This document shows, in pieces, positions 8,916-17,918 of a stretch of DNA of 64,000 bases (position 1 is the first letter of the stretch; each line of letters opens with the position of its first letter). The notes under the pieces were generated by a model. It worked only from the letters and a program-made list of their open reading frames with translations, was not told where the DNA came from and did not search any database. Position numbers and translations under genes: made by a program. This DNA is from Hydrogenimonas sp. SS33 (lineage in GTDB: Bacteria > Campylobacterota > Campylobacteria > Campylobacterales > Hydrogenimonadaceae): assembly GCF_040436365.1 (NCBI RefSeq), contig NZ_AP026369.1:1-64000 (forward strand), given 5' to 3'.

Positions 8916-10316
8916 ATGAAACGATGGTTGGCACTTGCGATGGCGGGAATGGCGGCGGCTGCGTGGGGCTCCACGTTCGAACTCTATACCGACGGGGCGC
9001 GGTACACCTTCGCGCCGAGGCAGGGTTTTCTTGGTTTCGTCTCTCCCGCAGCGAAACTGGTCTGCGGCAAGCGGGAGATGCGGCCGTTTTTCGGAGATTT
9101 CTGTCCTGAAAAATCGAAACTCTGCCGCCTGCGGGGGCGTATCGTCGCGACGGAGCGGGCGGTGGTCCATGCGGAGCGCTCCCAGGCCTATCTCCAGTCC
9201 CTGCTCGATCATGCCGCGCCCAAAAACGGCAATGCCAAAACATTCATCGACCTGGCCAAACGGAGCGGGGAAGCCTATGCCGGCTGGGAGATGGAGAAGC
9301 GGGCCAACCAACGCAGGCTCAAGGCGCTGAAAAACCGAATGCGGCAGATGGCGCCTTCGATGGAGCCGGCCGCCGTTCCCGATGGGTGCGGCAAAGAGGT
9401 GACGCTGAAACTTCCGGCGGGGAGTGTGGCCCTTTCGATGCTCTACGAAGCGGACCTCGGCCGGAAAGGGGAGGTCGGCGTCACCCAGTACCTCAAACTG
9501 ACCAACCGCAGCGGCATCGACATCGATGCCAGGGAAGCCCGTTTCTTTTTCAAGCCGATGCACCGCTATCTTCGCCCCATCCGCTTCTCCCCCTGGATTG
9601 TGCGTGACGCAACGGCGAGGCCGAAAGTCCGCAACATGAAGAGAGTGGGGCTGCCGATGGCGGCGATGGCGACGGATATGGCCCAGGCGCAGCCGGTGCC
9701 CGTGACGAAAATCTCCGCCCGCCGCTACGAGGTGAAGGGGCTCCACCTCCCCTCGGACGGCAGAGAGAGGGAAGTGGCGGTCTCCGCGTGGCATGTGAAA
9801 GCGGCTGCAACCGAAACGGTCTACCCCTACCGGGACCCCCGGGTCTACAAAGTGGTCCGTTTTGTTCCCAAGGAGCCGCTGGAGGGAGACCGGTGGCGCA
9901 TCGTCAAAGGCGGCGAGATTCTCTCTACCGACGCGACGGGACTCTACGAAGGGGGCAAATATACCCTTTTCGTCGATGTGGACGAAGATGTCAAAGTGCG
10001 ACGCGACAGAAAAGTCCTCAAAGCGAAAGAGAGCTTCTTTGGCGGCAGTATCCACAAAAAAGACGGCTACCGCATCGAAGTGACCAATAGCGCAAGCGAG
10101 ACCAAAAAGATCACGATCGTCGACCGGATCCCCGTGGCGCCCCAGCCCGATGTAACCGTCAAACTCGTCAAAATCGATGCCGACGCCCCCATCCGTTACC
10201 GGCTGGGCGAAGAGGGGAAGGTGACGATCGACCTGACCCTCAAAGGCGCCTCTTCCGCCCGCGTGGATGTGGTGTTCGAAGTGGTTTACGAAAAGGGAAA
10301 GAAGATCAATTACTGA
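8916..10316 (+). CDS. Exported DUF4139 / MuiA-like protein
   Basis: A 466-residue protein with a clear Sec signal peptide (MKRWLALAMAGMAAAAWGS). A cysteine-containing N-terminal region and a charged, probably coiled-coil segment (about residues 75-140) follow. The beta-rich C-terminal half resembles the DUF4139/mucoidy-inhibitor A family: the LYEADLG, YLKLTNRSGIDI, ARFFFKPMHRY and late YRIEVTNSASETKKITIVDR stretches. Periplasmic or surface location is inferred. MuiA was named for a mucoid-capsule phenotype in enterics, but its biochemical role is unknown. I chose the ATG after AAGGA because upstream in-frame codons fall within the repeat element. The gene is bracketed by direct copies A and B of that element. 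Confidence 0.75.
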   Translation: MKRWLALAMAGMAAAAWGSTFELYTDGARYTFAPRQGFLGFVSPAAKLVCGKREMRPFFGDFCPEKSKLCRLRGRIVATERAVVHAERSQAYLQSLLDHAAPKNGNAKTFIDLAKRSGEAYAGWEMEKRANQRRLKALKNRMRQMAPSMEPAAVPDGCGKEVTLKLPAGSVALSMLYEADLGRKGEVGVTQYLKLTNRSGIDIDAREARFFFKPMHRYLRPIRFSPWIVRDATARPKVRNMKRVGLPMAAMATDMAQAQPVPVTKISARRYEVKGLHLPSDGREREVAVSAWHVKAAATETVYPYRDPRVYKVVRFVPKEPLEGDRWRIVKGGEILSTDATGLYEGGKYTLFVDVDEDVKVRRDRKVLKAKESFFGGSIHKKDGYRIEVTNSASETKKITIVDRIPVAPQPDVTVKLVKIDADAPIRYRLGEEGKVTIDLTLKGASSARVDVVFEVVYEKGKKINY

Positions 10317-10318
10317 CT

Positions 10319-10410
10319 GACGTTACGCAAAAAGCGTGACGTCATCTCGAAATCTTCGATTTCGAAGCTTTAGGGGGTGCAGGGGACATTTATGTCCCCG
10401 CCGAAACATC
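10319..10410 (+). repeat. Multi-hairpin interspersed element, copy B (shortened)
   Basis: Same orientation as copy A and nearly identical over hairpins 1-3 (GACGTTACGC..GCGTGACGTC; TCGAAATCTTCGATTTCGA; GGGGACAT..ATGTCCCC). It lacks about 28 bp of the last palindrome but retains the terminal AACATC. It starts 3 bp after the DUF4139 stop and ends 33 bp before the next ATG. Confidence 0.85.
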
Positions 10411-10443
10411 CGTTACTAAGTTGATTTGAGTTATCATTAACGA

Positions 10444-12219
10444 ATGCCGACAGAAAAAGATACCCCATTCGATTATTCCAAAGCGGTCGAGATCGCACCG
10501 CGCATATGGTGGGTAGGCCGGGTCCTGGAGAACGACCCGTTCCAGTGCCACGTCTACCTCATCGAAAACGGAGAGGATTCCGTATTGATCGACCCGGGTT
10601 CTAAACTGACCTGGCCGGAGACCCGGAAGAAGATTCTCTCCCTGATGCCTCTGGAAAAGATCCGCTACATCATCTGCCATCATCAGGACCCCGACATCAC
10701 CAGTGCCGTAGGCGACCTGCTGGAAGAGATCGGCACCGAGGGGCGCCGGCTCGTCACCCACTGGCGGGCGGCGGAACTGCTGGACCACTACGGGTGGGGC
10801 ATCGACTATTACGAAGTCTCTTCCCGTGACTGGGTCCTGCATGCGGGGAAGAGAAAACTGCGCTTCATCTTCACCCCCTACATGCACTTTCCGGGCAACT
10901 TCTGTACCTTCGACGAAGAGAGCCGCATTCTCTTCTCCAGCGACATCTTCGGGGCGATTACCGAAAGATTCGCCCTCTTCGCCGACAATGCGGAGAGCTA
11001 TTTCCGGCAGATGAAGCCTTTCCACACCCACTATATGCCCGCGAGGGAGATCGTCAACCACGGGCTGAACAACATCGAAAAGGGGAGTACCGACATCGAG
11101 ATGATCGCTCCCCAGCACGGCTCCATCATCCCCCGGGAGATGGTCAAACCGATCATGTCGAAACTGCGCAAACTGGAGTGCGGGCTGTTCCTCGAATTCG
11201 GAGGGACCCGCAACATCGAGATGATGAGTGAAGTCAACGACATTCTGCCAAGGGTCTTTGAAACGGCGGCCTACTTCGACAATTTCCAGGCCGATGCCAA
11301 CAGAATCATCGAAATCGTCAACAGGGTCTTTCCGCTGAAGCGGATATTCGCACTCTCCCTGATCGACGATGACCACTTCATCCGCCTCGATTCCGAGAGC
11401 GCCATCGTGCGTCCCTGTACCCGAAGCAAAGAGGAGATCAAGCGCAATGTCGCCGAAGTCATGGAAAAACGGAGACGGAAGTTTGTAACGAGCGACCAGG
11501 TCGGATGCCTCGAAGAGCAGGAGGCCTACCCGACCTACCTTTTCCCTCTGATCGGCTACGAAGGAGACGATGTAATCGGTGTCGGGATGTTCGTGTTCGA
11601 CCGATCGATGCCCACCGGCGGCAATGTGGCGGAGCTGGTCGGGAAGTTCGAAAAGGCGATCGCCATCATCGCCAGGCGGGAGATCGAAGTCTACCGGATG
11701 GAGGATGAGAAGCGACGGGTCTACAAGATGGCGATTACCGACAATCTCACGGGGCTCTACAACCGCTACTACCTTGAGGAGACGGGCACGAGGGAAATGG
11801 CGAAATCGAAGCGGTACGAATACCCGGTGTCGGTGCTCTATATGGATATCGACCATTTCAAAAAGATCAACGATACCTACGGCCACGATGTGGGAGACCT
11901 GGTTCTCAAACGTTTTGCGGCCCTGATCTCGGAAAACCTTAGAGAGAGCGACACGGCCTATCGCCTGGGGGGTGAGGAGTTTCTCGTTCTGATGCCCTAT
12001 ACGGATGAAAAGAGGGCCCTTGAATCGGCCGAACGGCTGAGGCGGATCGTCAGGGAGAGGGGGTGTGTCGACATCGGGCACGAACATATCTGTTTCACCT
12101 TCAGCGCGGGGATTACGGATACCACAGAGGCCGACCACGACATTTCGCGGCTGCTGAAAATTGCCGACGATAAACTCTACCGGGCCAAAGAGAGCGGCCG
12201 GGACAGGATCGTGGTATGA
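10444..12219 (+). CDS. ODP-type di-iron (MBL-fold) sensor fused to diguanylate cyclase
   Basis: A 591-residue cytoplasmic fusion. Residues 1-250 are a flavodiiron-type metallo-beta-lactamase fold, with HHQDPD at 79-84, TPYMHFPGNF, LFSSDIFG and APQHGSIIP. The HQDPD form departs from the HxExDH of flavodiiron proteins and matches my recollection of oxygen-binding di-iron protein (ODP) sensors. A helical/GAF-like middle (about 260-430) follows, then a GGDEF domain with GGEEF at 509-513 and an intact RxxD inhibitory site at R500-D503. The likely role is c-di-GMP synthesis controlled by oxygen or iron state, with product feedback. The stop overlaps the next gene's ATG. The multi-hairpin element B lies upstream. 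PelD, a c-di-GMP receptor, is encoded 42 kb away. Confidence 0.88.
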   Translation: MPTEKDTPFDYSKAVEIAPRIWWVGRVLENDPFQCHVYLIENGEDSVLIDPGSKLTWPETRKKILSLMPLEKIRYIICHHQDPDITSAVGDLLEEIGTEGRRLVTHWRAAELLDHYGWGIDYYEVSSRDWVLHAGKRKLRFIFTPYMHFPGNFCTFDEESRILFSSDIFGAITERFALFADNAESYFRQMKPFHTHYMPAREIVNHGLNNIEKGSTDIEMIAPQHGSIIPREMVKPIMSKLRKLECGLFLEFGGTRNIEMMSEVNDILPRVFETAAYFDNFQADANRIIEIVNRVFPLKRIFALSLIDDDHFIRLDSESAIVRPCTRSKEEIKRNVAEVMEKRRRKFVTSDQVGCLEEQEAYPTYLFPLIGYEGDDVIGVGMFVFDRSMPTGGNVAELVGKFEKAIAIIARREIEVYRMEDEKRRVYKMAITDNLTGLYNRYYLEETGTREMAKSKRYEYPVSVLYMDIDHFKKINDTYGHDVGDLVLKRFAALISENLRESDTAYRLGGEEFLVLMPYTDEKRALESAERLRRIVRERGCVDIGHEHICFTFSAGITDTTEADHDISRLLKIADDKLYRAKESGRDRIVV

Positions 12220-12743
12220 GTTTGCGAAAGGGGCAGATCCAGCTCTATACGGGAGACGGCAAAGGCAAGACCACGGCGGCGGTCGGGCAGTCCCTGCGGG
12301 CGATGGGCAGCGGGCTGGAGGTGCTCTTCGTGCAGTTCATGAAGAGCGTCCCCAGCGGCGAGGTGGAGATGCTGCGCCGGTGCGGGGGTGACTTGGTCGA
12401 AATCCTGCGCAAGTGGGACGACAGCTTCATCATCGGCAGGGCGAGCGAGAGGCAGGTGGCGCTGGGGGAAGCGTTGTGGCAGGAGACGATGGAGGCACTG
12501 CAGAGACGCCCCCGGGACCTGCTGGTGCTCGACGAGATCTGCGTCGCCATCCATTTCGGGCTGGTGAAGGAAGAGGCGGTGGCCGGTTTTCTGGAAACGA
12601 AGCCCGAGACCCTGGAGGTGGTGCTGACCGGACGGGATGCCTCGCCAAGGCTCGTGGAGATCGCCGGGCTCGTGACGGAGATGCGAAAGATCAAACACTA
12701 CTACGATGCGGGTGTGGAAGCGAGGAGGGGGATTGAGTATTAA
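12216..12743 (+). CDS. cobO: Cob(I)yrinic acid a,c-diamide adenosyltransferase
   Basis: A 175-residue CobA/BtuR/CobO-family enzyme that adenosylates cob(I)alamin or its precursor. The P-loop GDGKGKTT lies at about residues 11-18. VLFVQFMKS and the Walker-B-like LLVLDEICVAI follow, then TGRDASPRLVEIAGLVTEM near the C-terminus, all typical of the family. It is coupled to the preceding sensor-cyclase by an ATGA overlap, an odd pairing. cobA and btuR are alternative symbols for this family. A different heptamer repeat begins directly after the TAA. Confidence 0.93.
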   Translation: MSLRKGQIQLYTGDGKGKTTAAVGQSLRAMGSGLEVLFVQFMKSVPSGEVEMLRRCGGDLVEILRKWDDSFIIGRASERQVALGEALWQETMEALQRRPRDLLVLDEICVAIHFGLVKEEAVAGFLETKPETLEVVLTGRDASPRLVEIAGLVTEMRKIKHYYDAGVEARRGIEY

Positions 12744-12823
12744 ATTGGTCATTGGTCATTGGTCATTGGTCATTGGGAAACCGTTTTTTCAGACCGATTC
12801 CCGATTCCCGATTCCCGATTCCC
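12744..12823. repeat. Two unrelated heptanucleotide repeats in tandem
   Basis: Four perfect ATTGGTC units (12744-12771) plus a partial fifth, starting at the base after the cobO stop. A spacer of about 18 bp follows, then four perfect GATTCCC units (12796-12823). Translation through them gives low-complexity peptide (VIGHW, PDSRFPI), which is not expected of a real N-terminus. Confidence 0.9.
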
Positions 12824-12839
12824 GAAATCGCTGTCGCCA

Positions 12840-13418
12840 ATGAAAATCCTCCCCCGTTACTACATCCGCTACAAGGGGCTCAACTCCTTTTTCATGGGGC
12901 TGACGGTCGGGTCGGTTTTCACGATCTACGCGGTGCTGGACCCCTCCGTCTTCTCTCTGGGAGGGATCTTTCTGGCAGTCGGCATGCTGGCGGTGGCGAA
13001 GTTTTATGAAAAGATCCTCAACATGCGGACTTTTTTCAAAATCTCTCTGCTGGTGGAGCTGGTGATGCTGGTGCTCATTGTGGGGTTTTTGAGCCTGCCC
13101 TACGGTTTTGCAACAGCGCTTTTCGTCTACATCGGCTATCAGTTCACCTTCATGTTCGGCAGCTACCTGGTCCGGGCCGAGACGATCTTTCTCAACCGCA
13201 AGCAGATCCTCTCCTGGCTCGACATGGCCAAACAGGCGGGGTACCTGGCGGGAATGCTGGTCTCCTGGCTCTTTTACAAAGTGCTGGAGAGAGGGCTGGG
13301 TATCACCGACCACGCCAAACAGGTCTACGAACTCCACTGGCTACTGCTCGTCACGGAGCTTGGCATCATCTATCTGCTTCTCCGGTCGTTTGAAAAGGTC
13401 AAAAAACGAGCAGCCTGA
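12840..13418 (+). CDS. Polytopic membrane protein, unknown (MFS-like look)
   Basis: A 192-residue hydrophobic protein with about five or six predicted transmembrane helices (roughly residues 16-34, 38-54, 64-84, 88-108, 125-145 and 165-182). It has short charged loops such as RKQILSWLDMAKQAGY. It could be a half-sized transporter fragment or a standalone membrane protein; I do not recognise the family. I place the start at the ATG at 12840 because an in-frame upstream start would translate the heptamer repeats. No good ribosome site is visible, so the start is uncertain. Its 3' end overlaps a convergent small gene by 78 bp. Confidence 0.65.
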   Translation: MKILPRYYIRYKGLNSFFMGLTVGSVFTIYAVLDPSVFSLGGIFLAVGMLAVAKFYEKILNMRTFFKISLLVELVMLVLIVGFLSLPYGFATALFVYIGYQFTFMFGSYLVRAETIFLNRKQILSWLDMAKQAGYLAGMLVSWLFYKVLERGLGITDHAKQVYELHWLLLVTELGIIYLLLRSFEKVKKRAA

Positions 13419-13583
13419 CGGCCCGCATCTCCCTTTCATGGCGAGGACGGTTCTGACGTTGCGCTGCAACAACCAGACGAAAAAGAGGGCGATGGTGCCG
13501 TAGAGGGCGGTGAATGCCCACTCTCCCGTCATGGCGGCCTGGACCGCGAGTACGATGAAAACGATGGTGAGGATCAGACACAT
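13341..13583 (-). CDS. Small two-helix membrane protein, unknown
   Basis: An 80-residue protein with two hydrophobic helices (about residues 2-20 and 24-43), followed by a basic, cysteine-containing tail (GRCGPSGC) and a charged C-terminus. An AAAGGA ribosome site precedes the ATG by about 7 bp, which is the main reason to believe the gene. It is divergent from the DUF255 gene (26 bp apart) and overlaps the convergent membrane-protein gene by 78 bp. I know no function for it. Confidence 0.6.
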   Translation of the reverse strand: MCLILTIVFIVLAVQAAMTGEWAFTALYGTIALFFVWLLQRNVRTVLAMKGRCGPSGCSFFDLFKRPEKQIDDAKLRDEQ

Positions 13584-13609
13584 ATCGGTTCCTTTGGTAA
13601 ACTACGGGT

Positions 13610-15631
13610 ATGAAAAAATATAGTATCCCATTCTTCCTGATATTTGCCGCGCTGCTCTTCGCCGACGGGCCGGCGAAGGTGCGGTACACCAACCATCTGG
13701 CCGGGGAGTCCTCCCCCTATCTTCAGCAGCATGCCCACAACCCGGTCGATTGGTACCCCTGGGGCGAGGAGGCGTTCGAGAAGGCGCGGCGGGAGCACAA
13801 ACCCATCTTCCTCTCCATCGGCTACAGCACCTGTCACTGGTGCCACGTCATGGAGCGTGAATCTTTCGAAAACCCCGACATCGCCGAACTGATCAACCGC
13901 TGGTTCGTCCCCGTCAAAGTGGACCGCGAGGAGATGCCGGACCTGGACAGCCACTTTCAGCGGGTCTACTCCCTCCTGCACCGGCGCAGCGGCGGGTGGC
14001 CCCTGACGCTCTTTCTGACCGAAGAGGGGAAGCCCTTTTTCGCGGCCACCTACATTCCCGCCGACGACGGCTACGGGGTGCGCGGGCTTCGGACACTGCT
14101 CCCCACTTTCGGGCGTCTCTACCATGACAACCCCCGGAGAATCCGCAAGCGGGCCGAGGCCATCGATGCGCTGATGAAGCGCAGTACCCGGGTGCCGCCC
14201 CAAAAGATCGACGCGGGGCTCAAGATCGCCGACAGGGCGGTGGAGGCGATGTGGAAATACTACGACAAAACCTACAAAGGGTTCTGGGACCGTCCCAAAT
14301 TTCCAGAGAGCTCCCGCATCCGCCTACTGCTGGATATCGTCCGTCTCGACGGGAACGAAAAGGCGGAAACGATGGCCCTGGAGACGCTGGACGCGATGCA
14401 GAGCAACGGCCTCTACGACCAGGTTGACGGTGCCTTTTTCCGCTACTGTGTCGATAGGGCGTGGATCATCCCCCACTTCGAAAAGATGCTCTATACCAAC
14501 GCGGAACTGATACCGCTCTATGTGAAGGCATGGGAGATGACCGGCAGGGAGCGGTTCAAAACGGTGGTACGGGAGACGATCGCCGAAACCAACCGCCGTT
14601 TCAGAACGAAAGAGGGGCTCTATTTCGGCGCCAGCGACGCCGACAGCGACGGTGAGGAGGGCGGCTATTTCCTCTACCGTTACGACGATGCCTACCAACG
14701 GCTGAAAGAGGCCGGCTTCAACGACGACGAGGCCCGGGAGATGCTCCACTTTTTCGGCATCGAAAAAAACGGCACCTTCGACGGGGATCTCTCCCATGCC
14801 AGGCGGACGGCGAAAAGGGAGCCGGCGGGCTACGAAAAGGCGAAAGCGGTCCTCAAAGCGATGCGCAAAGGCCGCACCTTCCCCTTCATCGACAAAAAGA
14901 TCATTACCGCCTGGAACGGGATGATGGTCAAGGCGCTCTTTGTCGCCTCCCGTATCGACGCGGCCTATGCCGGGGAGGCGGAGAGCTCCTACCGTGCCCT
15001 CAAATCGCTGATGCAAAAGAGCGACGGTTCGCTCTATCACCAGACCCTCTACGGCCAGAGCCCCAGCCGGGAGGGGTTGCTGGAAGATTACGCCTTCATG
15101 GCCGACGCGGCGCTGGAAGGGTATGAAACGACCCTGAAACCGGACTATCTGAAAGATGCCAAACGGTGGGCCGACCTGGCGATCGACAAGTTTCACAAAG
15201 GCGGGGGGCGTTGGGTCCTGGGCCTCTCCGACGTGACGGCATGGGCGGACATCTCCGACCGCTACTACACCTCGCCCCTCTCGAAAATGGTGGTCAACCT
15301 CGGAAAACTGGCGCTTTTGGAGAGCGACCCCTCCTACGAAGGGCTGGCGCTGAGGACCCTGGAAGCCCGCGGGAAGGCGCTGCTCTCGCATCCGGACGCC
15401 TATCCCGAAGCCCTCCGGGCCTACCTGCAGCTTAGAAAAGGGTGGGTCGGCATCAAATCAAACCGGGGGAATCTCCTGAAACACCGCCGGGAAATCGCCT
15501 CCATCGACTACCCCTATATTCTGCTGGAAACGGAAGAGACGGATGGGTACGTCGCCTGCAACATGCGGGCCTGTTTCGCTTTCGGTAAAGAGCTGGAGAC
15601 GGTGGCGAAGGCGGTAGAAGCGGAGGATTGA
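13610..15631 (+). CDS. YyaL/SSP411-like thioredoxin-fold protein (DUF255)
   Basis: A 673-residue protein. Its N-terminal thioredoxin-like DUF255 domain shows the family hallmarks [33 protein letters not shown] and GGWPLTLFL. The rest is an alpha/alpha-barrel like N-acylglucosamine 2-epimerases and glycosidases, with [13 protein letters not shown] and [12 protein letters not shown]. The CHWC pair could be redox active. A leading hydrophobic segment ([15 protein letters not shown]) suggests export. The biochemical role of the family is unsettled. The length fits the usual 650-750 residues. Confidence 0.9.
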   Translation: MKKYSIPFFLIFAALLFADGPAKVRYTNHLAGESSPYLQQHAHNPVDWYPWGEEAFEKARREHKPIFLSIGYSTCHWCHVMERESFENPDIAELINRWFVPVKVDREEMPDLDSHFQRVYSLLHRRSGGWPLTLFLTEEGKPFFAATYIPADDGYGVRGLRTLLPTFGRLYHDNPRRIRKRAEAIDALMKRSTRVPPQKIDAGLKIADRAVEAMWKYYDKTYKGFWDRPKFPESSRIRLLLDIVRLDGNEKAETMALETLDAMQSNGLYDQVDGAFFRYCVDRAWIIPHFEKMLYTNAELIPLYVKAWEMTGRERFKTVVRETIAETNRRFRTKEGLYFGASDADSDGEEGGYFLYRYDDAYQRLKEAGFNDDEAREMLHFFGIEKNGTFDGDLSHARRTAKREPAGYEKAKAVLKAMRKGRTFPFIDKKIITAWNGMMVKALFVASRIDAAYAGEAESSYRALKSLMQKSDGSLYHQTLYGQSPSREGLLEDYAFMADAALEGYETTLKPDYLKDAKRWADLAIDKFHKGGGRWVLGLSDVTAWADISDRYYTSPLSKMVVNLGKLALLESDPSYEGLALRTLEARGKALLSHPDAYPEALRAYLQLRKGWVGIKSNRGNLLKHRREIASIDYPYILLETEETDGYVACNMRACFAFGKELETVAKAVEAED

Positions 15632-15663
15632 GGGCCCCTTCCCGAAGGAAGAGGCTAAAGCGG

Positions 15664-17649
15664 TCAGACTTTGAACTGGCTGATCTGGCGCAGGACTTCG
15701 TCGGCGAGCCGGCCGATACGTTTGACGTTTTCGTCGCTGCTGAGGATGCTCTGCTTGTTGGTTTCGGAGAGCTTTTTGATCTCTTCCATCTTCTGAATGA
15801 AGGCTTCCATGATCTTCGCCGCCTCGTCGATCGCCTGGGCAGTCGTCTCGACGCTGCCGACCGCCTCGGTCATTTTGGAGGAGACGGTGCCGATTTCGCT
15901 TTCGACCCGGGTGGCATCTTCGGTGAGGCGGTTGACGTTTTCGATGTTCCGGTTCATCGCCGTCGAACTGTCCATGATCGCCTGGACGATGATGTTGATG
16001 GTGGCGTTGATGTCCGCCAGGCTCTTCTGGGTCCGCTCCGCCAGTTTGCGCACTTCGTCGGCGACGACGGCGAAGCCGCGGCCGTGCTCGCCCGCCCGTG
16101 CCGCTTCGATGGCGGCGTTGAGGGCCAGCAGGTTGGTCTGGTCGGCGATGTCGCTGATGACGGTCAGCACCTCTTTGACCTGCTCCGCATCCTGGCTGAG
16201 CTGCTGCAGCCGCTGCGCCAGGTCGTTCTCCACGACGGCATTCTGTTCAATCTGGGCGATCGTGTTTTGGACCAGTGAGATCGTCTCCTGAAGGCTCTGG
16301 TTGGCTTCGAGCATATTCTCTTTCGTGGAAGCCGCTTCAGTGTTGCTTGAGAGCAGTTTGTTCTTGAGGTTGCTCGCCTCCTGCGCCCCCTCGTCGACGA
16401 TGGCCGCCTCTTGCTTGATGTTGTCGGTGATTTCGTCGAAGGTATGGTCGAGCTTGTCGGAGACGGCTTTGTTCTCATTGGCACTTTTTTGGGCGTGGGA
16501 GGCGAAGTCGTGGAGCGCTTTGAGGAAATCGCGCAACGCTTCGCGGATGCTGCCGAATTCGTCGTGTTCGTAGACCCGGATCTGGGTCGTCAGATCTTTG
16601 CTCTGGGCGATCGTCGTGATGAGCCCTTTGAGGGAGTTGAGGCGCAGTTCCAGGTCCTTGACCGAAAGCCCCGCGACGATCAGCATGATGAGTATGACGA
16701 CAATCCCGATGATCGTGTCGATGATGGCGGTGTCATGGAAGGTGTTCAGGTCTTTTTCGGTCTCCGCCGCGATATAGTCGTCGATTTTTTTGAGGACATT
16801 GATCTTTTTCGTGATCGTCTTGAACCAGTACTCCGCATTGACATCGAAACCGCCTTCGATTGCATGGGCGATGGCGATGTCGCGCATCTTCTGCACTTTG
16901 GCGAAGGCGGGGTTCTGGATCTCTTTTTTATAGAAAGCGACCATTCTGTCGGGCGCGAAGGAGAGGAAGTCGTCCATATAGGCATCCTGCTCGGCGATCA
17001 GCTTGATGAGCTTGCGGTACATGCCGGGTGAAAATTTGTCCGCGGCGAAAGTGCCGCTCAGAACCGCCCGCTCGATTCCCGCCCGCTCTTTGGATTTGAG
17101 GAAAGAGGTGTAGGCGACCAGGTCCTTGGTAATCTTTTCGCTGGGCGAGAGTTTGGAAGAGAGGGCGACGATATTGAGCATTTTGGCGTTCATCTTCGTA
17201 AAGTAGCCGACGACATCTTTCAAAGGGAGCTGCAGCGCCGTGATTTTTCGCCGCATCTCCGGCAGTCTGGCCAGGTCGGCGTTGAGGGCGTCGATCCGGC
17301 TTTTTAATGCCGGAGGGTATTGGGTAAGATCGATCGTTTGCAGTGTGGCTTCGTACTCTTTGATTCGCCGGTCGGTCAGTTCTCTCTGCTTGGGAAGGAT
17401 TTCGGTGAACTTTTTCCCCCTGCTTCCCGTATAGCCTGCGCTGGCACCCCGCTCCTTCTGGGTTTCGTGCACCAGCCGGCTGAGGCTTTCGCTCAGATGG
17501 ACCAGCTGTCGGACCTGTTCCACTTTGTGCTGAAACCGGAAATGGTGGTTGAGCTCGGTTAGCGTGAAGTAGAGCAGGGCGATAACAGGGAGGACGATGA
17601 GAAGGATCATCTTCCCCTTGATGGTCAGTTTCGACAGCGGATTGTTCAT
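15664..17649 (-). CDS. Methyl-accepting chemotaxis protein with NIT sensor domain
   Basis: A 661-residue transmembrane chemoreceptor. The first membrane helix is at about residues 13-29. A periplasmic region of about 270 residues has NIT-domain hallmarks ([14 protein letters not shown] and [17 protein letters not shown]), the family proposed to sense nitrate or nitrite. The second helix is at about 308-328, followed by a HAMP-like segment. The signalling domain has the conserved hairpin tip ([38 protein letters not shown]). No CheR-docking pentapeptide is seen at the C-terminus (QFKV). It probably biases flagellar rotation through CheA/CheW encoded elsewhere. Nitrate or nitrite as ligand is a family-level inference only. 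Confidence 0.92.
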   Translation of the reverse strand: MNNPLSKLTIKGKMILLIVLPVIALLYFTLTELNHHFRFQHKVEQVRQLVHLSESLSRLVHETQKERGASAGYTGSRGKKFTEILPKQRELTDRRIKEYEATLQTIDLTQYPPALKSRIDALNADLARLPEMRRKITALQLPLKDVVGYFTKMNAKMLNIVALSSKLSPSEKITKDLVAYTSFLKSKERAGIERAVLSGTFAADKFSPGMYRKLIKLIAEQDAYMDDFLSFAPDRMVAFYKKEIQNPAFAKVQKMRDIAIAHAIEGGFDVNAEYWFKTITKKINVLKKIDDYIAAETEKDLNTFHDTAIIDTIIGIVVILIMLIVAGLSVKDLELRLNSLKGLITTIAQSKDLTTQIRVYEHDEFGSIREALRDFLKALHDFASHAQKSANENKAVSDKLDHTFDEITDNIKQEAAIVDEGAQEASNLKNKLLSSNTEAASTKENMLEANQSLQETISLVQNTIAQIEQNAVVENDLAQRLQQLSQDAEQVKEVLTVISDIADQTNLLALNAAIEAARAGEHGRGFAVVADEVRKLAERTQKSLADINATINIIVQAIMDSSTAMNRNIENVNRLTEDATRVESEIGTVSSKMTEAVGSVETTAQAIDEAAKIMEAFIQKMEEIKKLSETNKQSILSSDENVKRIGRLADEVLRQISQFKV

Positions 17650-17664
17650 ACAGCTCCCTTGTGT

Positions 17665-17700
17665 AAAAAGGGAGCCGCCCTTACTGCTGCTCCCCTTTTT
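17665..17700 (-). terminator. Intrinsic terminator of the small lipoprotein gene
   Basis: Read on the minus strand, GGGGAGC pairs with GCTCCC and is followed at once by TTTTT. The upstream arm lies inside the last codons of the lipoprotein gene, so the stop codon sits in the loop. It separates this gene from the chemoreceptor downstream. Confidence 0.7.
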
Positions 17701-17881
17701 CAGTGATATCTTTGTAGTCGATCAGGTTTTTGTCACACTCGCAATGATAGATCCCCTCGGCATCGTAATACTCGACGCAGTCCCGGTATTTTCTGGTGCC
17801 GATGCCGTCATCATTGAAGTAGACACACCCTTGTAACAGAAGCAATATCGGCAGGGCGATGAAAATTTTAATAGTATTCAT
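17681..17881 (-). CDS. Small predicted lipoprotein
   Basis: A 66-residue protein starting [19 protein letters not shown], a short signal peptide ending in a clear lipobox (LLQGC). The mature part of about 49 residues is acidic and contains [17 protein letters not shown], with three cysteines in addition to the lipidated one. I chose the ATG at 17881 because it gives a proper lipoprotein signal; longer in-frame extensions do not. The function is unknown, and membrane anchoring is inferred from the lipobox. It is divergent from pepD, 37 bp away. Confidence 0.75.
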   Translation of the reverse strand: MNTIKIFIALPILLLLQGCVYFNDDGIGTRKYRDCVEYYDAEGIYHCECDKNLIDYKDITEKGEQQ

Positions 17882-17918
17882 TCTACAATTATAGCCCATT
17901 GCCATTGGAAGGAAGAAA

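Noticed and set aside
8783-10410. Integron attC cassette around the DUF4139 gene
   Set aside because: The element ends do not match GTTRRRY/RYYYAAC core sites, and there is no integron integrase.
10444-12219. Annotating the ODP-GGDEF protein as a plain metallo-beta-lactamase hydrolase
   Set aside because: The metal motif is HQDPD rather than the HxHxDH of hydrolases, and the protein continues into an intact GGDEF domain, so a sensor role is better supported.
12744-12823. Tandem repeats as a CRISPR array
   Set aside because: The units are 7 bp with no spacers, and there are no cas genes in the window.
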